A DNA stretch of 10,110 bases from Anaerolineae bacterium (GTDB lineage: Bacteria > Chloroflexota > Anaerolineae > Aggregatilineales > Aggregatilineaceae), in assembly GCA_016929355.1 (NCBI GenBank), contig JAFGJA010000208.1, positions 1 through 10,110 of the forward strand, given 5' to 3'. Below the pieces are notes generated by a model. It was not told the origin of the DNA, searched no databases, and saw nothing but the letters and a program-made list of their open reading frames with translations. The translations under genes and the position numbers were made by a program. Shown piece after piece: positions 1 to 5,822 of the stretch (position 1 is the first letter of the stretch; the number at the start of each line of letters is the position of its first letter).

Positions 1-102
1 GATGACGAAGCCACCTGGCTTTTTGACCTGGAACCAGCTTTCGGCACAGAACCGAAATTCTTTGACGCGGAAACGACCTACAGCTATATCCGCGCGTCGT
101 AA
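1..102 (+). CDS. C-terminal end of an unidentified protein (5' truncated by window)
   Basis: An open frame enters from the left edge and stops at TAA 100-102, giving 33 residues that begin DDEATWLFDLEPAF and end YSYIRAS. The piece is acidic and aromatic, with no recognisable motif, and is too short to assign. It is taken as the real end of a gene because a convincing intrinsic terminator follows 11 bases after the stop codon. The rest of the gene lies upstream of the window. Confidence 0.6.
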   Translation, partial: DDEATWLFDLEPAFGTEPKFFDAETTYSYIRAS

Positions 103-113
103 CCCGAATCTTT

Positions 114-152
114 AGCGGGCGGGGCCGTATTTCGCATGTCCCGCCGCTTTTT
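114..152 (+). terminator. Rho-independent terminator of the upstream partial gene
   Basis: The left arm AGCGGGCGGG (114-123) pairs with CCCGCCGCT (140-148), with one bulged G, and five T residues follow at 148-152. The loop is about 16 bases. It lies just downstream of the TAA at 100-102, where a terminator of that gene is expected. Confidence 0.7.
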
Positions 153-197
153 CCCCACCGCTCACCCTGCATTATGCCCATTTTGTCCCTCCAATAG

Positions 198-211
198 CCA
201 GATCGATCTGG
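198..211. promoter_or_regulatory. 14-bp perfect palindrome, possible operator
   Basis: CCAGATCGATCTGG is a perfect dyad. Its last three bases overlap the -35 hexamer of the promoter proposed for the 288-1358 gene, the position expected of a repressor site. The regulator is unknown, and a single copy cannot prove function. Confidence 0.35.
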
Positions 212-237
212 TCAGGGCGGACGGCGCGCGCTACAAT
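209..237 (+). promoter_or_regulatory. Sigma70-like promoter for the 288-3510 gene cluster
   Basis: The -35 box TGGTCA (209-214, 4/6 match to TTGACA) and the -10 box TACAAT (232-237, 5/6 match to TATAAT) are separated by 17 bases. This predicts a start of transcription near 244 and a leader of about 44 bases before the ATG at 288. It is the best-spaced pair in the 103-287 gap. The gap otherwise holds only the terminator and the 198-211 palindrome. Confidence 0.5.
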
Positions 238-287
238 CGCCCACAGAGTACGCTATAACAACATGGCATATTTTGGGAGAATTTTCG

Positions 288-1358
288 ATGGGCATTCGTC
301 AGGTGTGGCGAATAGGGATCGTCTCACTGCTGGCAGCCGGTTTGCTTTGGCATACGCTGAGCCAGCCAAACGCGCTGAACCAGGTTCAGGCTGCGCCAGC
401 ATGGGATATAGCACCGGACACAGCACAACAAGACGCAACGCCAACCCCCGTCCTGGCAACAGTGGCGGTGGAGCGGGCGATTGTGTTTCCCCAGCCGGAT
501 CGCACTGCCGAGCCATTAACATATCTGTATGAACGCGAGCGCGTACCCGTTTATGGGCAATCGCCGGACGGCGCGTTTCTGTTTGTGCCGGTGGGCAATC
601 TATGGGGCTGGATTATCGCGGCGCAGGTCGATCTTGAAGGCGATCTGGCGACAATCCCGATCATTGAACAAACCGCCCCTCTCGCCACGCCAACCATGAC
701 AATCACGCCGTTTCAGGCAACGCCGGTCCCGACGGTGAACAGCACTTTCCCGACGCACACCCCGCTCCCAACGCAAACGCCCGCCGCCACTACACCGGCT
801 GATAGCGCCGCGAACAGTGCGGCAGATGATACCGACGAGATGCCCCTGCTGCCCGGTGTGCCACCGCCCATCGCCATCACCTTGCCGGACAACTGGCAAG
901 CAGCCGATTTAGTCGTACCGTTTCAAACCTTTGATGGTGAAATCCACGACGCGCCGTTGACGATCTATTTCGGGCAGCTTGCGCCGGATGTAACCGCCTT
1001 CATTTATCTGTATTGGGGCTTCCCCAATACCATCGATTACATCACGGGCGAATACAATCTCTGGGCCGATGGGGTGCAGATTTTGCGCGGATCACTGCTC
1101 GGCGACTCCTGCAATATCGGCCTCTACGATCAGCACATGTATGAAGTGGGTGGTGTTGAGGGGATCGGTGCGCCATATCAGGCGGCGGACTGCGAAGACG
1201 AAGCAGATACCGCCGGATGGTTTAGCGTCATGCGCGTGCAGGATGGCACGTTCGCGTTTTTCGTAGCGGTTGAACCCTGGGACGCGCGCGATCCTTATCA
1301 GGCGACGCTGCAAGCGATCTTAGACACGGTGGTCTTTTTCCCACCGGACGAAGACTAG
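288..1358 (+). CDS. Secreted SH3-like domain protein with Thr-Pro linker
   Basis: This 356-aa exported protein has unknown function. The ATG at 288 is chosen because GGGAGA (275-280) sits 7 bases upstream; an in-frame TTG at 273 would overlap that ribosome site. Residues 1-36 form a signal peptide: basic MGIRQVWR, a hydrophobic core, then AAPA. Residues about 55-125 look like a bacterial SH3-like domain (ATVAVERAIVFPQPD, VPVYGQSPDGAFLFV, WGWI). Residues about 128-195 are a low-complexity Thr/Pro/Ala stalk. Residues about 196-356 form a compact domain rich in aromatic beta-strand sequence, with two cysteines (275, 302) that could form a disulfide. No lipobox is seen. SH3-like domains of this kind often bind cell-wall glycan or peptide; that role is inferred. 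It leads a plus-strand cluster and ends 27 bases before the exonuclease. Confidence 0.75.
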   Translation: MGIRQVWRIGIVSLLAAGLLWHTLSQPNALNQVQAAPAWDIAPDTAQQDATPTPVLATVAVERAIVFPQPDRTAEPLTYLYERERVPVYGQSPDGAFLFVPVGNLWGWIIAAQVDLEGDLATIPIIEQTAPLATPTMTITPFQATPVPTVNSTFPTHTPLPTQTPAATTPADSAANSAADDTDEMPLLPGVPPPIAITLPDNWQAADLVVPFQTFDGEIHDAPLTIYFGQLAPDVTAFIYLYWGFPNTIDYITGEYNLWADGVQILRGSLLGDSCNIGLYDQHMYEVGGVEGIGAPYQAADCEDEADTAGWFSVMRVQDGTFAFFVAVEPWDARDPYQATLQAILDTVVFFPPDED

Positions 1359-1385
1359 CAAGGAACAGCAGGACAAAAATAACTC

Positions 1386-1946
1386 GTGGCTGGTAAACTA
1401 GATCGAATCATCGTGATAGACCTGGAAGCAACCTGTTGGGATGGCCCGACTCCACCCGATCAGGAATCCGAAATTATCGAAGTGGGCGTTTGTATGCTGG
1501 ATGTCAAAACCGGCGAACGTTCCCAGAAACAAAGCATCATCGTCAAGCCGGAACGCTCTCGCGTGAGCGAATTCTGCACGGAACTGACCACGCTCACCCA
1601 GGCGGACGTGGAGCACGGCGTATCCTTCGAACACGCCTGCCAGATTCTCCGGCGCAAATTCCGCGTGCGGGATCGCACCTGGGCCAGTTATGGCGATTAT
1701 GATCGCCGCCAGTTCATCAAACAATGTGATCAGAAGGGGATCAAATACCCCCTTAGTGCGACACATATCAACGTTAAAAACATGATGGCCGTTCTCTATG
1801 GGCTGCACAGTGAAGTTGGTTTAGTGCAGGCGATGGCGATCATGGACCTGCCGTTAGAAGGCATACACCATCGCGGGCACGATGACGCATGGAATATCGC
1901 GGCGCTGCTGGCAAAAATGTTGCAGCAGTGGCGGAATGGGCATTAG
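1386..1946 (+). CDS. DEDDh-family 3'-5' exonuclease (ERI1/KapD-like)
   Basis: This 186-aa protein covers essentially one exonuclease domain. Motif ExoI is IDLEATCW with D12 and E14, ExoII is YGDYDRRQF with D106, and ExoIII is HHRGHDDAWN with H162 and D167, so all five DEDDh metal-binding and catalytic residues are present. Spacing and wording resemble the ERI1/3'hExo and KapD-like group, which trims RNA or DNA 3' ends, rather than the DnaQ proofreading subunit. The substrate cannot be told from sequence. The GTG start at 1386 has only a weak upstream AGGA at a spacing of 12, but places the first motif at the usual distance from the N terminus. The preceding gene ends 27 bases upstream and the M23 gene begins 26 bases downstream, suggesting co-transcription. 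It acts in the cytoplasm. Confidence 0.88.
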   Translation: MAGKLDRIIVIDLEATCWDGPTPPDQESEIIEVGVCMLDVKTGERSQKQSIIVKPERSRVSEFCTELTTLTQADVEHGVSFEHACQILRRKFRVRDRTWASYGDYDRRQFIKQCDQKGIKYPLSATHINVKNMMAVLYGLHSEVGLVQAMAIMDLPLEGIHHRGHDDAWNIAALLAKMLQQWRNGH

Positions 1947-1972
1947 CTGTTAGCTTTTTTCAGGAGTCACCC

Positions 1973-2893
1973 TTGAAACACCGTTTAACCATCACCGGAC
2001 TGATCATCATACTCATCACTCTGCTGCTCGTCCCCTTCAGCACTACCACCGCGCAGCAGACCACCCCTTCACGCGCGATTGTGCGCACCGACTTCCAGTT
2101 CATCCGGCAGGGGCGCGTGGGCGTAGTCCACGTCACCGGAGCGGATATTATCGAAGTGCGCGCCGTGTTTCAGGAGCGCGTGCATTACTTCTACCAGGAA
2201 GGAAACGATTTTGTCGGGCTGCTCGCCGCCGATATGGAATCCGACATCGCCCCCTATGAAATGCAGTTGTGGATTAAATACGCTGACGGAACCGGTGAGC
2301 GGATTGATCAAGACATTCAGGTCGAATCGGGCGAATTTGGGCGTTCGGATGTGACCATTTCCCAACGCCTCGTGCCGCTCCTCGATCAAAAAGTCGAAGA
2401 TGCCGAAATGGCGCGCCTGTTCAACATTCTGAATCGCTTCACACCGGAACGGTATTGGGCCAATTCATGGTTTATCGCTCCGTCCACCGATGAACCGATT
2501 GGCTGGTTTGGCACATACCGCCTGTTCAATGAAACATACTGGAAACGGCATACCGGCGTGGATGTACGGATGGCGATTGGCACACCGATCATGGCGATGG
2601 CCGATGGGCGCGTGATGCTCACCGAAATGATGGACATTCGCGGCAACTATACGCTGATCGATCACGGTTGGGGCATCTATAGCGGCTACGCGCACCAATC
2701 CGAATTTCTAGTCGTGCCCGGTCAATGGGTGCGGCAAGGCGATGTGATCGGCTTGAGCGGCCTTAATGGACGTTCGGCGGGCGCACATCTGCACTGGGAA
2801 ATGAGCGTGGCGGGAACCTGGATCGATCCCGAAACGTTTGTCGAGATGAAACTGGTCACGCCGGATTCAACCGAGATCGTGGAGCAGCCATGA
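1973..2893 (+). CDS. Secreted M23 (LytM/DipM-type) metallopeptidase
   Basis: This is a 306-aa exported zinc endopeptidase-family protein. The start is TTG at 1973 with AGGAG (1962-1966) 6 bases upstream; it gives a clean signal sequence (basic MKHRL, hydrophobic core to about residue 22, cleavage after TTTA near residue 27). An in-frame ATG at 1889 lies inside the exonuclease gene and would bury the signal peptide. Residues about 32-125 resemble the Ig-like domain that often precedes M23 domains. The catalytic domain (about 185-290) has HTGVD (H193, D197), a central histidine in GYAHQ (H241) and AHLHWE (H272, H274). The zinc ligands H193, D197, H274 and the catalytic H241 and H272 are all present, so it should be active, probably cutting peptidoglycan cross-bridges outside the membrane. 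Its stop overlaps the NUDIX start. Confidence 0.9.
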   Translation: MKHRLTITGLIIILITLLLVPFSTTTAQQTTPSRAIVRTDFQFIRQGRVGVVHVTGADIIEVRAVFQERVHYFYQEGNDFVGLLAADMESDIAPYEMQLWIKYADGTGERIDQDIQVESGEFGRSDVTISQRLVPLLDQKVEDAEMARLFNILNRFTPERYWANSWFIAPSTDEPIGWFGTYRLFNETYWKRHTGVDVRMAIGTPIMAMADGRVMLTEMMDIRGNYTLIDHGWGIYSGYAHQSEFLVVPGQWVRQGDVIGLSGLNGRSAGAHLHWEMSVAGTWIDPETFVEMKLVTPDSTEIVEQP

Positions 2894-3510
2894 GCGACCC
2901 TAAATCTAGCGACCCTAAATCTACTGCAAAACCGGCAGTTACACCGATCAAGCCCTGGACAACAATCGCATCCGAGGAATTGCTCGCGCGGCGGCCCTGG
3001 CTCAGTGTGAGCGTGGAGCATGTGCGGCTGCCGAACGGCCACGAGATTCCCGACTACTACAAGATCGAGATGCCGGAATGGGCGCAGGTCTTTGTCCTGA
3101 CCGCAGACGGGCACGTCGCCATGATCGAGCATTACAAGCACGGCCCGGAGGTCATCTCCTTAGAACTACCCGCCGGGTATCTCGATCCCGGTGAAGACCC
3201 CGAAACCAGCGCCCGCCGCGAACTGCGCGAAGAAACGGGTCTTGCCGCGTCCGATTGGCGCTACCTGGGCCGCTATTTCATGGATGGCAACCGGGGCTGC
3301 GGCGCATCTCACATTTTTCTGGCGCAGAATGCGCAGCAGGTCGATACACCGCATCTCGAAGCGTCCGAGATCATCGCGCAGCATCGCCTGACGTTGGACG
3401 AAGTGCGCGCGGCGTGGTTGGGCGGACGCATCACGAATCTGTCCACCATCGCGGCAGTGGGACTGGCGTTGGCGGCGTTGGCGCAGGATGAAGCTAACCC
3501 CTCAACCTGA
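2890..3510 (+). CDS. NUDIX hydrolase, ADP-ribose pyrophosphatase-like
   Basis: This 206-aa cytoplasmic hydrolase carries a complete NUDIX box at residues 96-118: G96, E102, then RELREETGL, which fits Gx5Ex7REUxEExGU exactly. The upstream ELPAG and the GHVAMIEHYKHG segment match ADP-ribose/nucleoside-diphosphate-sugar pyrophosphatases (NudF-like), so ADP-ribose is the likeliest substrate; this is inferred from family resemblance. The ATG at 2890 overlaps the M23 stop as ATGA, indicating translational coupling. Two oddities: residues 2-11 are a doubled SDPKS made by a 15-bp tandem duplication, and the C terminus (ANPST) is encoded by the first bases of an intergenic repeat, so the original stop may have been elsewhere. 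Functional linkage with the upstream peptidase is not implied by coupling alone. Confidence 0.88.
   Translation: MSDPKSSDPKSTAKPAVTPIKPWTTIASEELLARRPWLSVSVEHVRLPNGHEIPDYYKIEMPEWAQVFVLTADGHVAMIEHYKHGPEVISLELPAGYLDPGEDPETSARRELREETGLAASDWRYLGRYFMDGNRGCGASHIFLAQNAQQVDTPHLEASEIIAQHRLTLDEVRAAWLGGRITNLSTIAAVGLALAALAQDEANPST
2893..2922 (+). repeat. 15-bp perfect tandem duplication in NUDIX gene start
   Basis: AGCGACCCTAAATCT occurs at 2893-2907 and again at 2908-2922 without a mismatch. It keeps the reading frame and doubles the peptide SDPKS directly after the initiator Met. The N-terminal extension lies before the NUDIX fold, so the duplication is probably neutral and recent. Confidence 0.85.
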
Positions 3511-3603
3511 GCAATCTCTGGTTGCCGCCTTCCCCGCAAGTAGGGGCGACTTTGCAAACCCTCCCCTACAGAAATCAGGAGAGCGGGCCGGGGGGGTGAG
3601 GTA
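3494..3603. repeat. GC-rich intergenic repeat element (family shared with 8494-8609)
   Basis: The segment opens with CTAACCCCTC inside the last NUDIX codons and closes with GGGCCGGGGGGG then TGAGGTA (to 3603). The closing 25 bases match the end of the 8494-8609 element with one substitution and one G of length difference. Inside, GTAGGGG (3540-3546) pairs with CCCCTAC (3563-3569), 7 bp around a 16-base loop, and may act as a weak terminator. No coding potential was seen between 3511 and 3634. Confidence 0.6.
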
Positions 3604-3634
3604 CAAAAACACAACGGAGTGGTAACAGATAACA

Positions 3635-4276
3635 ATGATCGTCAAAATACGCCCCGCGCGTGAAGTCGATTTACCGGGTGTCGCTGCCGTCTTGCAGGAC
3701 GCCTTTAGCGACAAAATGCGCATCATCTTCGGGGATCAGCCCGCCAAAGTTCGCACGCTGTTGGAAGCGGTGTATATTGGCCCGGTACGGCGCGGCTATG
3801 ATGGCGTCCTCATCGCGGAACACGCGGGGCGCGTCGTGGGTACACTGCTGATCGAACCGATGGATCACACGCCAGCCGAAAGCCGCGTCTACGAAAATAT
3901 CGCGGTGCGCGAGTTTGGTGTGCCGCGTATGCTGCTGGCGTCATTTCTGCTGTGGCTGGTCGGATACCGCCCCGCGCGCAATGAAGCGTATATCAGCGAT
4001 GTGGCGGTGGCATCCGATTGCCAGGGCGAAAGCGTCGGGCAGCAGTTGATGACCTATGCCGAACAATGGGCGCGGGATCAGCAGCGCGCGCGCCTGACGT
4101 TATGGGTCGCAGCGAGCAATGAACCAGCGATCCACCTGTACCAAAAAAGCGGGCTGGTGATCAGCGAAACGCGCTCAAGTTGGCTCACCCGACTGGCCTA
4201 TGGCATTCAGGAATGGCATTTCATGGAAAAGGCCCTCACCCCATCGGAACCCTCATCGTTGATCACACGGACTTGA
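3635..4276 (+). CDS. GNAT-family N-acetyltransferase
   Basis: This 213-aa protein is expected to transfer an acetyl group from acetyl-CoA to an unknown amine. Residues 1-25 (MIVKIRPAREVDLPGVAAV) are the usual GNAT opening. Motif A is YISDVAVASDCQGESVGQQL (119-138), whose QGESVG has serine at residue 133 where the Q/RxxGxG/A CoA-pyrophosphate loop normally has glycine. Motif B is SNEPAIHLYQKSGL (161-174) with the usual Asn, Ala, Tyr and Gly. A hydrophobic stretch around 98-112 (MLLASFLLWLVG) precedes motif A and may be a helix insertion. ATG 3635 is preceded by GGAG (3616-3619) at a rather long 15 bases. It lies 124 bases after the NUDIX gene across a repeat. The last 12 residues (TPSEPSSLITRT) look added by repeat sequence. 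Confidence 0.82.
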   Translation: MIVKIRPAREVDLPGVAAVLQDAFSDKMRIIFGDQPAKVRTLLEAVYIGPVRRGYDGVLIAEHAGRVVGTLLIEPMDHTPAESRVYENIAVREFGVPRMLLASFLLWLVGYRPARNEAYISDVAVASDCQGESVGQQLMTYAEQWARDQQRARLTLWVAASNEPAIHLYQKSGLVISETRSSWLTRLAYGIQEWHFMEKALTPSEPSSLITRT

Positions 4277-4444
4277 TCAACCCAGCCGAACATCCTAAAA
4301 CATCCTTGAAATGTTGATCACCCTGCTTTAAACTTGATCGGTTATCCTATTATCGACCCTATCCATCTCATCGTAACCTCGTTTCCGATCCGGGGTTGTA
4401 TTCTATGGTGGCGTTAGTAGTCGTATTAGCGGGGATTGATCAAT
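4259..4444. promoter_or_regulatory. Cluster of five TTGATC motifs upstream of the glycosyltransferase
   Basis: TTGATC begins at 4259, 4273, 4314, 4334 and 4436. The copies at 4273-4280 (TTGATCAA) and 4435-4444 (ATTGATCAAT) are perfect palindromes; two others read GTTGATCAC. The last copy lies between the putative ribosome site and the ATG at 4447. A possible -35 TTGAAA (4306-4311) with TTAAAC (4328-4333, spacing 16) lies among them. The layout suggests a multi-site operator. The first site is within the end of the GNAT gene. The 4277-4446 gap shows nothing else. Confidence 0.4.
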
Positions 4445-4446
4445 CT

Positions 4447-5580
4447 ATGCGTGTCGCGCTGTTTACCGAGACGTTTTTGCCAAAAGTCGATGGCATTGTT
4501 ACTGTGTTGGTCCTGTTGATGGACCACTTGATTAAGCGAGGCGTTGAATTTGTCGTTGTTGCGCCGAAAATCGGCGATGATCTGACCAACTATCGCGGCC
4601 AACCGGTGATCGGCGTGCCCGCGATGCCGCTGCCCTTCTATCCTGAACTCAAATTCGGCCCGCCGACGATCAACACCTACCGCGAAGTCAAGCGCTTCCA
4701 CCCGGATATTGCCCATTTCATCCACCCGACGCTGGTCGGCACGGGCGGCATTTTTATGTCCAAGCGGCTGAACATTCCCACGCTGGCCTCATTTCACCTC
4801 GATCTGGCGAATTTCGCGCATCACATGGGCGTGGGCTTCATGGAGCCAATCGTGTGGTGGTATCAACGCCAGAATTTCAACGCGGCTGATTATGCATTGG
4901 CCCCGTCACGCCTCGTGCAAACGGATATGCTCAATCATGGTGTGAAAAAGGTCGGGCTGTGGCGGCGTGGTGTCAACGCGGATCAGTTTCACCCGCGTTG
5001 GTTGGATGCCGATATGCGGATGCGCTTGAGTGATGGGCATCCCGCAGACCCGATCCTGCTGTATGTGGGGCGACTCTCCGGCGAAAAGCAGATTCACAAA
5101 ATCCGCCCGGTGTTGGAGCAAGTGCCCGGTACGCGGCTGGCGATTGTGGGTGATGGTCCCGAACGCGGCGAACTGATGCAGCACTTCAAGGGCACGAATA
5201 CTAAATTTATGGGCTATCTGCGTGACGCAGAACTCTACAGCGCGTTTGCCAGCGCGGATATGTTCGTTTTCCCCTCCGCGATGGAAACCTTCGGCCTCGT
5301 GCTGATCGAAGCGATGGCGTCCGGTTTGCCGGTGGTGACATCGCGCGTCGGCGGCGTGGATGACATGGTGCGGCCCGGCGTGAACGGCTATGTGTTCAAT
5401 GTGGGCGATGTGCGCGGCATGATCAACGGTGTGCGCGCGATCCTGACCGATCCGAGCAAGCGCACGGTCATGGGCCGCAATGCGCGCTTATTCGCCGAAA
5501 CGCAGTCCTGGCCCGCCATGATGGATGAACTCGTGACGTGTTACGCCGATTTGATCAGTGGGCGCGTGCCGTCGATCTAA
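4447..5580 (+). CDS. GT4-family glycosyltransferase (mannosyl/sulfoquinovosyl-like)
   Basis: This 377-aa GT-B fold enzyme should transfer a sugar from a nucleotide-sugar donor with retention. ATG 4447 is chosen because the family begins exactly at MRVALFTETFLPKVDGI, where PKVDG (residues 12-16) is the N-terminal donor/acceptor loop; GGGGA (4431-4435) lies 11 bases upstream. In-frame starts at 4396 (TTG) and 4405 (ATG) would add 14-17 mostly hydrophobic residues and cannot be excluded. RRGVNADQFHP (173-183), LLYVGRLSGEKQ (204-215, with R209 and K214) and the EX7E motif (E280-TFGLVLI-E288) are intact. Resemblance is to the GDP-mannose alpha-mannosyltransferase and SQD2 group that builds membrane glycolipids. 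The exact donor and acceptor are inferred only. No transmembrane segment is seen from this start. It has its own upstream control region. Confidence 0.87.
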   Translation: MRVALFTETFLPKVDGIVTVLVLLMDHLIKRGVEFVVVAPKIGDDLTNYRGQPVIGVPAMPLPFYPELKFGPPTINTYREVKRFHPDIAHFIHPTLVGTGGIFMSKRLNIPTLASFHLDLANFAHHMGVGFMEPIVWWYQRQNFNAADYALAPSRLVQTDMLNHGVKKVGLWRRGVNADQFHPRWLDADMRMRLSDGHPADPILLYVGRLSGEKQIHKIRPVLEQVPGTRLAIVGDGPERGELMQHFKGTNTKFMGYLRDAELYSAFASADMFVFPSAMETFGLVLIEAMASGLPVVTSRVGGVDDMVRPGVNGYVFNVGDVRGMINGVRAILTDPSKRTVMGRNARLFAETQSWPAMMDELVTCYADLISGRVPSI

Positions 5581-5592
5581 CCCCTCCCTAAA

Positions 5593-5616
5593 TCCCTCCC
5601 CGCAGGCAGGGAGGGA
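5593..5616 (+). terminator. Hairpin after glycosyltransferase, possible terminator
   Basis: TCCCTCCC (5593-5600) and GGGAGGGA (5609-5616) form a perfect 8-bp stem with an 8-base loop, 12 bases after the TAA at 5578-5580. The following stretch is pyrimidine-rich (CTTCATTCCTTTCC) but lacks a true T run, so termination would be weak. The start CTAACCCCTCCC repeats the opening of the 3494-3603 element, so it probably belongs to the same repeat family. Confidence 0.45.
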
Positions 5617-5667
5617 CTTCATTCCTTTCCCCTACTTGCGATACCGTTGGCGAATTCTTTCGCGGTT

Positions 5668-5772
5668 TTTTGTAGGGGCCGACCAATGTGTCGGCCCGGT
5701 TGAGCACACGCTCAACACGTTTTTGTGCGGCGTTGCCGCACCGGGAGCACACATGGGTGCTCCCCTACAAAA
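5668..5772. repeat. 105-bp palindromic element with four internal hairpins
   Basis: The outer arms TTTTGTAGGGG (5668-5678) and CCCCTACAAAA (5762-5772) are perfect 11-bp inverted repeats. Between them lie four hairpins in series: GGGCCGAC/GTCGGCCC (5676-5683 with 5690-5697), GTTGAGC/GCTCAAC (5699-5705 with 5710-5716, loop ACAC), GTGCGGC/GCCGCAC (5725-5731 with 5735-5741, loop GTT) and GGGAGCAC/GTGCTCCC (5743-5750 with 5757-5764). The first and last compete in part with the outer stem. It has no tRNA features, ORF or target-site duplication. It lies between two convergent genes and may serve as a bidirectional terminator. The other bases of the 5581-5822 gap hold the 5593 hairpin and an AT-rich tract at about 5787-5826. 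Confidence 0.8.
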
Positions 5773-5822
5773 GCCCCAGACCCCCTCAGAATTCAAAATT
5801 CAGAAAACAGATTACAGAATTA

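Noticed and set aside
273..287. TTG start for the SH3-like protein
   Set aside because: It lies within the GGGAGA ribosome site serving ATG 288 and only adds MGEFS.
1398..1808. Antisense open frame within the exonuclease gene
   Set aside because: The plus-strand frame contains all DEDDh motifs; the antisense product is a shadow.
1889..1972. Upstream ATG extension of the M23 peptidase overlapping the exonuclease
   Set aside because: It lacks a ribosome site and would place 28 polar/mixed residues before an obvious signal peptide; TTG 1973 has AGGAG at 6 bases.
4396..4446. Longer N terminus of the glycosyltransferase
   Set aside because: The GT4 fold begins at MRVALFTETF; the extra residues are hydrophobic and overlap TTGATC control motifs. 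Not fully excluded.
5668..5772. tRNA or tRNA-like gene because of the cloverleaf pattern
   Set aside because: There is no anticodon arm arrangement, T-loop TTC or CCA-type acceptor; arm sizes and spacing do not fit, and four internal hairpins are present instead of three.
5668..5772. Insertion sequence or MITE with target duplication
   Set aside because: No transposase and no direct repeat flanking the 11-bp ends (left flank CGCGGTT, right flank GCCCCAG); kept only as a repeat element.
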